A DNA stretch of 64,000 nt from Streptomyces camelliae (GTDB taxonomy: Bacteria; Actinomycetota; Actinomycetes; Streptomycetales; Streptomycetaceae): contig NZ_CP115300.1 of NCBI RefSeq assembly GCF_027625935.1, positions 8,184,001 through 8,248,000 of the forward strand. Reading direction: 5' to 3'. How positions within the stretch are numbered: the stretch's first letter is position 1; every line of letters starts with the position of its first letter. Positions 27,058 through 34,880 of this stretch are shown here, piece after piece. A program made the position numbers and the translations under genes. The notes below the pieces were generated by a model that was not told where the DNA came from, ran no database searches, and was given only the letters and a program-made list of their open reading frames with translations.

Positions 27058-27908
27058 CCTCTGCGGCCCCCCACGACCTCGTCGTCACCCAGGCCACCCT
27101 CGCCGACTGGCAGGTGATCGCCGGGTGGGCGGCGGCGGAGGGCTGGAATCCGGGGGTGTCCGACGGGCCCGCGTTCTTCGCGCAGGACCCGGACGGATTC
27201 TTTCTCGGCCGGATCGACGGGGAGCCGGTCTCGGCCATCTCGGTCGTCACCTACGGCCCCGACTACGCCTTCCTGGGCTGCTACCTGGTCCGCCCCGACC
27301 TGCGCGGCCACGGGCACGGCCTCACCACCTGGAAGACCGCCCTGGCCCACGCCGGGAACCGCACCGTGGGCCTGGACGGAGTCGTCGCCCAGCAGCACAA
27401 CTACCGCCAGTCCGGGTTCGAACTCGCCTACCGCACCGTCCGGTTCACCGGCACCGCCCCCGAGGCCCAGGTGCCCGCCGGTGTCCGGCCGGCCGGTCTC
27501 GCCGACCTCGCCGCCCTCAGCGCCTACGACGGTGCCTGCTTCCCGGCCGACCGTCCGCGCTTCCTCGCCGAGTGGCTCACCGGCCCCGGCCACCGGGCCT
27601 TCGTCCGCCACGACGGCGAGCGCGTCACCGGCTACGGCGTGCTGCGCCCCGGCCACGACAGCCTGCGCATCGGCCCCCTCTTCGCCGACACCCCCGAGGA
27701 CGCCCGGGCCCTGTTCGCCGCCCTCACGGCCGAGGCCGCCGGGCGCGAGGTCGCCATCGACGTGCCCGAGCCGAACACGGCCGGCGTCGCCCTCGCCGAA
27801 GCGGCCGGATTCCAGGCCTCGTTCGAGACCGCCCGGATGTACACCGGACCGGTCCGCGCCCATGCCCAGCACCGCGTGTTCGGCGTCACCACCCTCGAAC
27901 TGGGCTGA
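27054..27908 (+). CDS. GNAT-family N-acetyltransferase, tandem-domain type
   Basis: A 284-residue acetyltransferase. The first GNAT fold has VVTYGPDYAFLGCYLVRPDLRGHGHGLTTWK with the acetyl-CoA loop RGHGHG (about residues 84-89). A second, degenerate GNAT half follows, ending EPNTAGVALAEAAGFQ. This matches the YitH/HolE-like tandem GNAT group with a C-terminal acetyltransferase_18-type domain. The substrate is unknown. It is coupled to the preceding membrane-protein gene by a 4-bp overlap. Confidence 0.8.
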   Translation: MTSAAPHDLVVTQATLADWQVIAGWAAAEGWNPGVSDGPAFFAQDPDGFFLGRIDGEPVSAISVVTYGPDYAFLGCYLVRPDLRGHGHGLTTWKTALAHAGNRTVGLDGVVAQQHNYRQSGFELAYRTVRFTGTAPEAQVPAGVRPAGLADLAALSAYDGACFPADRPRFLAEWLTGPGHRAFVRHDGERVTGYGVLRPGHDSLRIGPLFADTPEDARALFAALTAEAAGREVAIDVPEPNTAGVALAEAAGFQASFETARMYTGPVRAHAQHRVFGVTTLELG

Positions 27909-27948
27909 AACAACCAGGAGTTGTCGGAATCGGCTGAGAAGCAGGGGG

Positions 27949-28425
27949 CTACGACAGGAGGCGGCGCCGGTGCAGCTCCCGGACCTGGTCCAGCAGCTCC
28001 GGCACCGGCCCCTCCACGGCCACGCCGGGCGCGATGTCCTGGACGGGCAGCGGCCGAACCGGCGGCTGCGGCGCGCCCAACTCCGTGAGCCATCCGGACA
28101 TTTGGGCGGACGAGGCGACGTACACGATACGGCCGAGCCCCACCCAGGCGTGCGCGGCCGCACACATCGGGCAGTGCTCGCCGGAGGTGTAGACGGTCGC
28201 CCCCGCCCGCTCCCCGGGCGTCAGATGCGCGGCCGACCAGCGGGCCAGCTCGAACTCGGGATGCCGGGTGTGGTCCCCGCCGGCCACCCGGTTGCGGTCC
28301 TCGGCCAGCACCGTGCCGTCCGCCGCCACGAGCACCGAGCCGAACGGCTCGTCACCGTCCCGAAGCGCCTCGCCGGCCAGCTCCACACAGCGGCGCAGAT
28401 ACCGCAGCTCACTTTCCTTCACCAT
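27949..28425 (-). CDS. Nucleoside/cytidine deaminase-family zinc enzyme
   Basis: A 158-residue deaminase. The zinc site is complete: HPEFELARW (His ligand and catalytic Glu) at about residues 55-63 and SGEHCPMCAAAHAW (two Cys ligands) at about 81-94. The layout fits guanine/cytosine deaminase-like CMP/dCMP_cyt_deam_1 proteins rather than TadA, which has an arginine-rich RNA-binding surface. It overlaps the upstream MFS gene by 17 bp, so the two form an operon; a shared role, such as processing a nucleoside-like compound that is also exported, is inferred. Confidence 0.78.
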   Translation of the reverse strand: MVKESELRYLRRCVELAGEALRDGDEPFGSVLVAADGTVLAEDRNRVAGGDHTRHPEFELARWSAAHLTPGERAGATVYTSGEHCPMCAAAHAWVGLGRIVYVASSAQMSGWLTELGAPQPPVRPLPVQDIAPGVAVEGPVPELLDQVRELHRRRLLS

Positions 28426-29716
28426 CGTCCACCGACCTCCTCACGGCATGATCTCCGGCGGCGCACGGTACGGCCACCTCGCAGGGCTCGGACGGCGGGT
28501 TCGCCTCCGGGGCAACACCGCGCCGCACGGCGGGGAAGGCGTACCGGCGCCCCGCCGCGACCACCCCGAGCGCCACTACGGCCGGTGCCAGCGCGGTCCA
28601 GGGCAGGGCCCCGGCACCCAGCACGTCCAGCGCCACCCGGCCGGTGAGCGAACCGGCCGCGATGCCCGCGTTGTACACCGTGGTCTGCAGCGAGGTCGCC
28701 ACATCGGCGTCGGCCGGACCGGAGGCGTCGACCAGCGCGGTCTGGATCAGCGTCGGCGCCCCGCCGAAGGCCACGCCCCACGCCGCGACCGCCCCGACCA
28801 GCAGCACATGCGCCGCCGCGCCCAGGCCCAGCACCAGCAGCACGCCCGCGAACAGGGCGAGCGCCATCAGCAGTGTGCGGCGCGGCCACCGGTCGATCAG
28901 CACCCCGGTGAGCCAGATCCCGGCCACCGTGGCCGTCCCGAACACCGCGAGCAGCAGTCCTGTGCGGTGGTATCCCGCGTGCGCGGCGAACGGGGCGACA
29001 TACGTGTACATCACCTGGTGCCCCAGCAGCAGGAACAGTGTCACGGACAGCACCGGGCGGATCCCGGGCCGTCGTGCGACCCCGGTGAGCGGCACGCGCG
29101 CGTGCGCCGGTTCGCCGGGGAAGGCGGGCACGCGCAGCCGTATCCACGCCACGAGCAGCACCGCGAGCACGGCCAGTGTGCCGAACGCCGCGCGCCAGCC
29201 CACCGCACCGGCCAGCGCCGTACCGGCGGGCACCCCGAGCGCCAGGGCCAGGGTGATCCCGGCGAGCACGATCGCGATGGCCCGCCCGCGCCGGTCGGCC
29301 GGCACCATCCGGGCCGCGTAGCCGGCCAGCATCGCCCACAGCGTGCCGCCCATCGCACCAGCCAGCAGCCGGGCCGCGAAGGTGAGCGGGTACGCCGAGG
29401 ACAGCGCGACCAGCGCGTCGCTCGCGGCGAACCCGAGCAGCGCCCCGCACAGCACCGTCCGCCGCGGCAGCCCGCGCAGCGCCGCGGTGACCGGGACCGC
29501 GGCCGCGAACGAGGCTGCCGCGTAGGCGGTGACGAGGAAGCCGACCCGGGACTCGGCGACCCCCAGCGGCGGCGCCATCACGGGCAGCAGCCCGGCCGGG
29601 AGCAGCTCCGTCAGGACGGCGGTGAACGCGGCACAGGACAGGGCGAGCAGCCCCGACCACGGCAACCGACCGCCCTTGAGCTGGGGATACGTGGAAGACA
29701 CGGAGAACACGGTCAT
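28409..29716 (-). CDS. MFS drug/metabolite exporter
   Basis: A 435-residue, 12-helix major facilitator of the DHA1 (YdhP/AraJ, chloramphenicol-efflux-like) group. Visible features are LTELLPAGLLPVMAPPLGV (helix 1 motif D1-like), LRGLPRRTVL (motif A) and LAGITLALALGVPAGTALAGAVGWRAAF (motif C). It is divergent from a MerR regulator with a dyad operator between them, so expression is probably switched on by a compound sensed by that regulator. The transported compound cannot be deduced. Confidence 0.82.
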   Translation of the reverse strand: MTVFSVSSTYPQLKGGRLPWSGLLALSCAAFTAVLTELLPAGLLPVMAPPLGVAESRVGFLVTAYAAASFAAAVPVTAALRGLPRRTVLCGALLGFAASDALVALSSAYPLTFAARLLAGAMGGTLWAMLAGYAARMVPADRRGRAIAIVLAGITLALALGVPAGTALAGAVGWRAAFGTLAVLAVLLVAWIRLRVPAFPGEPAHARVPLTGVARRPGIRPVLSVTLFLLLGHQVMYTYVAPFAAHAGYHRTGLLLAVFGTATVAGIWLTGVLIDRWPRRTLLMALALFAGVLLVLGLGAAAHVLLVGAVAAWGVAFGGAPTLIQTALVDASGPADADVATSLQTTVYNAGIAAGSLTGRVALDVLGAGALPWTALAPAVVALGVVAAGRRYAFPAVRRGVAPEANPPSEPCEVAVPCAAGDHAVRRSVDDGEGK

Positions 29717-29732
29717 GCGACCATGGTGGGAG

Positions 29733-29755
29733 CTTCACATCAGTATGAAGGTCAA
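29733..29755 (-). promoter_or_regulatory. MerR-type operator and -35 element
   Basis: CTTCA-N8-TGAAG is an inverted repeat in the 59-bp divergent intergenic region. Reading toward the MFS gene, TTGACC (29755-29750) directly abuts the dyad, as in MerR-controlled promoters where the regulator binds between -35 and -10. Confidence 0.55.
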
Positions 29756-29775
29756 ACATGTGCCGGGAGAACATG

Positions 29776-30162
29776 ATGCGGATCGGTGAGCTGTCGCGCC
29801 GCACCGGCGTCCCGACCCGGCTGCTGCGCTACTACGAGGAACAGGACCTGCTCCACCCCGAGCGCTCCGGGAACGGCTACCGCAGCTATCCCGAGTCCGC
29901 GGTGGCCGACGTCCAGCAGATCCGCGGCCTGCTGGACTCCGGGCTCACCACCGAGATGATCCGTGTGATCCTGCCGTACCTGTCCGGACCCGGCGAGCTC
30001 CATCCGCCCGCCGCGTGCGTGACCCCGCAGACGGCCGCCCTGCTCCAGGGGCACATCGACCGCATCCAGGCGCGCATCGACTGCCTGGCCCGCAACCGCG
30101 ACCGGCTGACCGCCTACCTCGCCGCCGTACGGCCGGACGGAAGCGGGCCCGACGCGCGGTAA
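29776..30162 (+). CDS. MerR-family transcriptional regulator
   Basis: A 128-residue activator. The winged-helix N-terminus reads MRIGELSRRTGVPTRLLRYYEEQDLLHPERSGNGYRSY, with the diagnostic RYYEEQGLL-like helix. A dimerisation coiled coil follows (LLQGHIDRIQARIDCLARNRDRL). A Cys at about residue 77 (AACVTPQT) and one in the coiled coil exist, but no clear metal-binding pair, so it is likely a small-molecule sensor. ATG 29776 is chosen because GGGAGA lies five bases upstream; ATG 29758 and 29773 are in frame. It presumably controls the divergent MFS/deaminase operon. Confidence 0.82.
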   Translation: MRIGELSRRTGVPTRLLRYYEEQDLLHPERSGNGYRSYPESAVADVQQIRGLLDSGLTTEMIRVILPYLSGPGELHPPAACVTPQTAALLQGHIDRIQARIDCLARNRDRLTAYLAAVRPDGSGPDAR

Positions 30163-30202
30163 TCCCGTTGCCCGGCCGGGGCCGGACTGATCGGCTGGGC
30201 GC

Positions 30203-30979
30203 ATGGATCACACCACGGTACTCGCCCGCTACGACCGCGACATGCGCGAACGCGCACGCCCCGACGGCCCTGGCGCCCGGATCGAACGGGCCGGCGCGGT
30301 CGTGCGCCAGGTCGCGGACGCCCACGGCTGGAACGGCGTGCTCTGGAGCGCTCTGGACGCGGCCGGCGCCGACCGGGCGATCCGCGAGCAGATCGACCAC
30401 TTCACCGCCCTCGGCCGGGACTTCGAGTGGAAGCTCTACGGCCACGACCGGCCCGTGGATCTCGCCGCCCGGCTCACCGCCGCCGGATTCCGGGCCGAGC
30501 CGGAGGAGACGTTGCTCGTCGCCGACGTCGACTCCCTCGCCCTGGACGCCGAACCGCCCGCGGGCATCCGGCTCGTGGCGGCCGATGACGAGGCCGGCGT
30601 CGATCTCGTCGTCGGCGTGCACGAGCAGGCCTTCGGCACCGACGGCACCCGGCTGCGGCACCGGCTGCTCGCGCGACTGGCCGCCGACCCCGGCACGGTC
30701 GTCGCCGTGGTCGCGCTCGCCGGGGACGAACCGGTCAGCGCCGCCCGCATGGAGTTGGTGCCCGGCACCCCGTTCGCCGGGCTGTGGGGCGGCGGCACCG
30801 CCCCGGCCTGGCGCGGCCGGGGCATCTACCGCGCCCTGGTCGCCCACCGTGCCCGCGTCGCCGCCGCCCGCGGCTACCGCTACCTCCAGGTCGACGCCTC
30901 ACCCATGAGCCGCCCGATCCTCCAGCGCCTCGGTTTCCACGCCCTGAGCACCACCACGCCGTATCTGTACGGGGATTGA
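30203..30979 (+). CDS. GNAT-family N-acetyltransferase
   Basis: A 258-residue acetyltransferase. The N-terminal half is a helical/degenerate GNAT region. The C-terminal GNAT fold carries GLWGGGTAPAWRGRGIYRALVAHRARVAAARGYRYLQVDASPMSRPILQRLGF, with the acetyl-CoA loop WRGRGIYRAL (about residue 205). The substrate is unknown. Its stop codon lies inside the first unit of a 3 x 32 bp repeat, so the repeat has expanded over the gene end. Confidence 0.78.
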   Translation: MDHTTVLARYDRDMRERARPDGPGARIERAGAVVRQVADAHGWNGVLWSALDAAGADRAIREQIDHFTALGRDFEWKLYGHDRPVDLAARLTAAGFRAEPEETLLVADVDSLALDAEPPAGIRLVAADDEAGVDLVVGVHEQAFGTDGTRLRHRLLARLAADPGTVVAVVALAGDEPVSAARMELVPGTPFAGLWGGGTAPAWRGRGIYRALVAHRARVAAARGYRYLQVDASPMSRPILQRLGFHALSTTTPYLYGD

Positions 30980-31066
30980 GCTCGGACCCGCCGAGAGGGG
31001 ACGGGGATTGAGCTCGGACCCGCCGAGAGGGGACGGGGATTGAGCTCGGACCCGCCGAGAGGGGAG
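30971..31066 (+). repeat. Three tandem 32-bp hairpin repeats
   Basis: A 32-bp unit starting GGGGATTGAGCTCGG occurs three times head to tail (30971, 31003, 31035); the copies are identical except at the very last base. Each unit contains CTCGG-N5-CCGAG, a short hairpin. The first unit encodes the last residues and stop codon of the GNAT gene. The array could act as serial terminators, a protein-binding array or simple slippage product. Confidence 0.85.
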
Positions 31067-31141
31067 GGCGGGGCCGGCTCGTTCATTGCCTGGACTTTCT
31101 GTTCACCGGACCGTCATGCCATGTACCTTTCAAACAGTCCA

Positions 31142-31175
31142 CGCGTGTAGAACCCTCAATCCGGTTCTACGCGCG
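31142..31175. promoter_or_regulatory. Large dyad upstream of the secreted two-domain protein
   Basis: CGCGTGTAGAACC and GGTTCTACGCGCG form 13-bp arms with one mismatch around an 8-nt loop, 53 bp before the start codon. It could be a repressor operator or a 5'-UTR hairpin. A GTTCACC about 40 bp upstream is a weak PHO-box-like half site. Confidence 0.5.
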
Positions 31176-31228
31176 CAGATTTGGCGTCCCCCACCGCCAC
31201 TCCCCACCCCTCAACGGAGGTTCGCCGG

Positions 31229-32698
31229 ATGCTTGGATCCATGAGATCCCGCCGCAGACTCACCACCGCCCTGGCCGGATTTGGGCTGCTCCTCACCGGA
31301 GCCGCCGTCCAGGTCGGCAGCGGCAGCACCCCCGCCCACGCGGCGACCACACACCGCATCCTGTTCGACAACGCCCACGCCGAGACGGCCGGCAACGCAG
31401 ACTGGATCATCTCGACCAGTCAGCCCGACCCGCTCGGCGAGAACTCGTCCCCGTCCGCCGAGACCGACTGGACCGGCGCCATCTCCTCCTGGGGCGTGGC
31501 GCTGCAGAAGACCGGCAACTACAGCCTGAAGACGCTGCCGTCGGGCTCCAGCCTCAGCTACGGCGGCTCGTCCTCGCTCGACCTGTCGAACTTCGACACG
31601 CTGGTCCTGCCGGAGCCCAACACGCTGTTCACGAGCGCCGAGAAGACGGCGATCATGAACTTCGTGAAGAACGGCGGCGGGCTGTTCATGATCTCCGACC
31701 ACACCGGAGCCGACCGCAACAACGACGGCTACGACGCGGTCCAGATCCTGAACGACCTGATGACGAACAACAGCGTCGACTCCAGCGACCCGTTCGGCTT
31801 CTCGATCGACTCGCTGAACATCTCCTCCGACCACCCGGCCGCGATCAGCGACAGCACCGACCCGGTCCTGCACGGCTCCTTCGGCACCGTCACCAAGAGC
31901 CTGATCGCCAACGGCACCACGGCCACCCTCAAGCCGTCGGACAACTCCGCCGTCAAGGGCCTGCTGTACCGCACCGGTTACTCCGGCAACACCGGCGCCT
32001 TCTTCCTGACGTCCACGTTCGGCAGCGGCCGCGTCGCCTTCTGGGGCGACAGCTCCCCGATCGACGACGGCACCGGCCAGTCCGGCAACACCCTGTACGA
32101 CGGCTGGAACGACTCCAGCGCCACCAACGCGGCCCTCGCCCTCAACGCCACCGAATGGCTCTCCGGCGCCAGTGGCACCAGCGGTGGCGGCGGGACCGGT
32201 GGCGGCACCGGCGGAGGTACCGGCACCTGCACCGCCGCGCAGCTCCTCGGCAACCCGGGCTTCGAGTCCGGCAACACCACCTGGAGTGCCTCCAGCGGTG
32301 TCATCACCAACTCGACCGGCGAGTCGGCCCGTTCGGGCTCGTACTACGCCTGGCTCGACGGCTACGGCACCGCCACCACCGACACGCTCTCCCAGTCGGT
32401 GACCATCCCGTCCGGGTGCTCGGCCACGCTGAGCTTCTACCTGCACATCGACACCGCCGAGACCTCCACCAGCACCGCATACGACACCCTCAAGGTTCAG
32501 GTGCTGAACAGCTCGGGCACGGTCCTGGGCACCCTGGCCACGTACTCGAACCTCAACGCGGCCTCCGGTTACACCCAGCGCAGCTTCGACCTCAGCAGCT
32601 ACGCCGGGCAGACCGTCACGCTGAAGTTCACCGGCACCGAGGGCTCCCAGTACCAGACGTCCTTCGTCGTGGACGACACCGCGCTCAACGTCGCCTGA
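31229..32698 (+). CDS. Secreted two-domain protein (ThuA/GATase-like fold plus beta-sandwich)
   Basis: A 489-residue exported protein. A signal peptide ([33 protein letters not shown]) is followed by a ~300-residue domain with [50 protein letters not shown] and [15 protein letters not shown]. This alternation resembles class-I glutamine-amidotransferase-like or ThuA-type folds, although no Cys nucleophile is seen. A Gly/Thr linker (GGGGTGGGTGGGTG) leads to a carbohydrate-binding-like beta-sandwich starting [15 protein letters not shown], often found on secreted Streptomyces hydrolases. ATG 31229 has GGAGG upstream. The reaction is unknown. Confidence 0.65.
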   Translation: MLGSMRSRRRLTTALAGFGLLLTGAAVQVGSGSTPAHAATTHRILFDNAHAETAGNADWIISTSQPDPLGENSSPSAETDWTGAISSWGVALQKTGNYSLKTLPSGSSLSYGGSSSLDLSNFDTLVLPEPNTLFTSAEKTAIMNFVKNGGGLFMISDHTGADRNNDGYDAVQILNDLMTNNSVDSSDPFGFSIDSLNISSDHPAAISDSTDPVLHGSFGTVTKSLIANGTTATLKPSDNSAVKGLLYRTGYSGNTGAFFLTSTFGSGRVAFWGDSSPIDDGTGQSGNTLYDGWNDSSATNAALALNATEWLSGASGTSGGGGTGGGTGGGTGTCTAAQLLGNPGFESGNTTWSASSGVITNSTGESARSGSYYAWLDGYGTATTDTLSQSVTIPSGCSATLSFYLHIDTAETSTSTAYDTLKVQVLNSSGTVLGTLATYSNLNAASGYTQRSFDLSSYAGQTVTLKFTGTEGSQYQTSFVVDDTALNVA

Positions 32699-32712
32699 GC
32701 CGAACAGCGGTA

Positions 32713-32741
32713 CGGGGGCGGGCCGTCCGGGCCCGCCCCCG
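32713..32741 (+). terminator. Strong terminator after the secreted protein gene
   Basis: CGGGGGCGGGCC and GGCCCGCCCCCG form a perfect 12-bp stem with a 5-nt loop, 14 bp after the stop codon. Confidence 0.8.
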
Positions 32742-32782
32742 CTCCGTATGTCCGTCATGCCGCCGGGACCGTCCGCTCCGGT

Positions 32783-33130
32783 GTGTGCCAGCCGGTGCCC
32801 CGCACACTCGGCGCCGAGCCGTGCAGATCGGCCGTGCGGTACGCCGCGGGCAGCGTCGCCGTCGTGGTCGACAGCCCGTCCGACGCGCTCGTGGCCGCCG
32901 TCACCGAGACCGGCACCCGGGCCGTCGAGGAGAGCCCCTTGAGGTCGGCCTGGCCGGACCGCGTTCGCGTCGGTCTTCACCTGCCTGCTCGGCGGCTCCC
33001 GCGTCCTCCACGGGTGTGATCACCGCGGTCGGCTTCCTGATCGGCCGGCGCACCGACCTCGCCGCGCTGATCCAGTTGCTCACCACGGTCATGGTGATCG
33101 TCCAGGCGCTGCGGGCGCGGCGAAGGCCGG
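32783..33130 (+). pseudogene. Degraded coding remnant, possibly a small membrane protein
   Basis: No intact gene, but two adjacent frames carry protein-like sequence with normal codon bias: AVVVDSPSDALVAAVTETGT up to about 32970, then, after a frame change near 33015, VITAVGFLIGRRTDLAALI followed by a hydrophobic helix. The halves would join as a membrane segment interrupted by a frameshift. I do not recognise the family. Confidence 0.35.
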
Positions 33131-33208
33131 TCCACCCGGGCGGACCGGCCTCACCTGGTCACCTGTCCTTCCTCGCCTCTTCCTCTTCCTTCTCTCTCGC
33201 GTCTCCAG

Positions 33209-33646
33209 CTACGGCCTGGGTGTGCTCTTCGCCGCCGTGCCGGCGCAGAGCAGTCCGAGGAGAAGCGCCAGGGCGCCGATGACGACGTTGTTGATGATCA
33301 CGCCCTTGTCCGGGCCGCTGCCCACGATCCACGGGGCGATGATCAGCCAGACGCCCATGGCGCACATGGCCCAGCTGAGGCCGTACATCCGCTCGGGGGC
33401 CCTGGTGAAACCGAGTGCCAGCAGGCCGATCGCTATGCCCATGATCAGGTTGTGGGTCATGAGCGCCGGCTGGCTCGCCGTGTAGTGCACGATCCACGGT
33501 GATGCCGCGCAGTACAGGCCGAGCAGGAACACCGGCCCGTCCACGAGCGCCACATCACGACCGCCGAGCATGCGGGCGTAGCGTGCCCGCATTTCGGAGA
33601 CATCGGGGTGAGTCGTCATGTCACCCCTGTGCGAGACGTTGGCCAT
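33209..33646 (-). CDS. SPW-repeat integral membrane protein
   Basis: A 145-residue protein with four hydrophobic helices and the defining paired motifs SPWIVHY and APWIVG (about residues 49 and 103). SPW-repeat proteins are small actinobacterial membrane proteins of unknown function. AAAGGAG eight bases before ATG 33646 supports the start; an internal in-frame ATG (MTTHPD) is less well supported. It is divergent from the sulfur locus, separated by an intergenic region containing an unusually AT-rich tract. Confidence 0.82.
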   Translation of the reverse strand: MANVSHRGDMTTHPDVSEMRARYARMLGGRDVALVDGPVFLLGLYCAASPWIVHYTASQPALMTHNLIMGIAIGLLALGFTRAPERMYGLSWAMCAMGVWLIIAPWIVGSGPDKGVIINNVVIGALALLLGLLCAGTAAKSTPRP

Positions 33647-33861
33647 GACTCGTCTCCTTTGACTTCGCTGGCCAGACCGCGTCTGGTGCGGTGCGGGTAA
33701 ACACCGCTTGCTACCATTTTGCTCTTATTTCTTCTTTATGTGTAGGCCTGTGGCGGGCCGTCCCGGACCCGCGCCGGACCCGCGCCCGGCGCGGGTCCGG
33801 GATACGAGACCGGTCGGGTTTTCCTTGACGGTCCTCACCGGCGGCTGCCACGATCAACGGC
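33647..33861. promoter_or_regulatory. Divergent promoter region between SPW gene and sulfur locus
   Basis: 215 bp without a gene. Bases 33712-33744 are about 73% A/T, in sharp contrast to the surrounding DNA, and strongly pyrimidine-biased on the plus strand. They probably hold promoter or UP-like elements for one or both directions. Confidence 0.4.
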
Positions 33862-33945
33862 ATGACGATGCGACTGGACCTCACGCGGCGACGCCATGTC
33901 GACCTCGCGCGCGTTGCCAGCGCCTCCTGTTGCGCCGCGGCCTGA
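33862..33945 (+). CDS. Cysteine-rich leader peptide (27 residues) of the sulfur operon
   Basis: ATG at 33862 opens a 27-codon frame encoding MTMRLDLTRRRHVDLAR followed by VASASCCAAA. The RR-H-DL-R-V-SA-C pattern is that of small leader peptides preceding sulfate/sulfonate genes in actinomycetes. Two consecutive Cys codons (TGT TGC, 33928-33933) sit near the end, ideal for ribosome stalling when Cys-tRNA is scarce. The next genes are flavin reductase and alkanesulfonate monooxygenase, so it probably controls them by cysteine-dependent attenuation. The mechanism is inferred. Confidence 0.72.
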   Translation: MTMRLDLTRRRHVDLARVASASCCAAA

Positions 33946-34075
33946 TCACTTCTCGGCGATCCGCCGCGCTTTCTCCTTTTCCCGCCTGAATTCACCGTGC
34001 CGGCACCTCTCTTGGCGTGCCCGCGCACCCCTTGAGTTCGGCGTGCCTGAAGACTCTCCGCACCAGGAGTCCGGC

Positions 34076-34153
34076 GGGTGCTGCCACCGACGTGCGGGCG
34101 AAGAACCGGAGTTGGTCTCCGTCGCGGCCCACGGCTGACCGCCGGCAGCACCC
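34076..34153 (+). promoter_or_regulatory. Long-range inverted repeat ahead of ssuE-like gene
   Basis: GGGTGCTGCC (34076-34085) and GGCAGCACCC (34144-34153) are perfect 10-bp complements 58 nt apart, between the Cys leader and the flavin reductase gene. They could form the attenuator stem; this is a suggestion only. Confidence 0.35.
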
Positions 34154-34177
34154 CGCACTCCCAGAAACGAGGCACCC

Positions 34178-34732
34178 ATGGCCACCGTCCTGTCCGTCTC
34201 CGGCAGCCCCTCCGCCACCTCCCGCACCGGCCGTCTGCTGCGCCACCTGGACCAGCGCCTGACCGCCCAGGGGCATGACGTGATCCCGCTCGACGTCCGC
34301 ACCCTCCCGGCCGAGGCCCTGCTGGGTGCGGACGTCCGGCACCCGGCGATCGCCCGGGCCGCCGAGCTGGTCGCCCGCGCCGACGGCGTCGTGATCGGCA
34401 CGCCCATCTACAAGGCGTCGTACTCCGGTGTCCTCAAGGCGCTGCTCGACCTGCTCCCGCAGTACGCCCTCACCGGCAAGACCGTGCTGCCGCTCGCCAC
34501 CGGCGGCTCCACCGCGCACGTCCTCGCCATCGACTACGCGCTGCGCCCGGTCCTGAACTCCATGGGTGCCGCCCACATAGTCCAGGGCTGGTTCACCCTC
34601 GACAAGGACATCACCGTACGCGAGGACGGCTCGCTGACCATCGCCCCGGCCACCGCCGAGGCGCTCGGTGAGGTGGTGGACCGGTTCTCGGCCGCCCTCG
34701 GCCGGACCCCGGTCCTGGCGGCGGCGAGCTGA
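34178..34732 (+). CDS. ssuE: NAD(P)H-dependent FMN reductase, SsuE-like
   Basis: A 184-residue flavodoxin-fold reductase starting VLSVSGSPSATSRTGRLL (phosphate-binding loop) with GTPIYKASYSGVLKALLDLLPQ, the signature of the SsuE/MsuE group. It supplies FMNH2 to a two-component alkanesulfonate monooxygenase; the SsuD-like partner is the next gene, 148 bp downstream. ATG 34178 has only a weak ribosome binding site. Expression is likely controlled by the Cys leader. Confidence 0.85.
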   Translation: MATVLSVSGSPSATSRTGRLLRHLDQRLTAQGHDVIPLDVRTLPAEALLGADVRHPAIARAAELVARADGVVIGTPIYKASYSGVLKALLDLLPQYALTGKTVLPLATGGSTAHVLAIDYALRPVLNSMGAAHIVQGWFTLDKDITVREDGSLTIAPATAEALGEVVDRFSAALGRTPVLAAAS

Positions 34733-34880
34733 GCGGCCCGCGCGCTTCGTGGCCGGCACCCGTTCGGCGCCCAACTCCTCCCACCCGTGCCGTGATCGGC
34801 GCGGCACCCGCATCCACACCCGGTACCCCCCCGACCCGCCGCGGCCTGCTCTGACGCACGATCCCGAACGGAGAGTCCCC

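Noticed and set aside
30971..31066. CRISPR array
   Set aside because: The 32-bp units are directly contiguous without spacers, so this is a tandem repeat.
33896..34138. 80-residue frame between Cys leader and ssuE
   Set aside because: It overlaps the leader in another frame, with Arg/His-rich composition and no ribosome binding site; more likely untranslated attenuator region.
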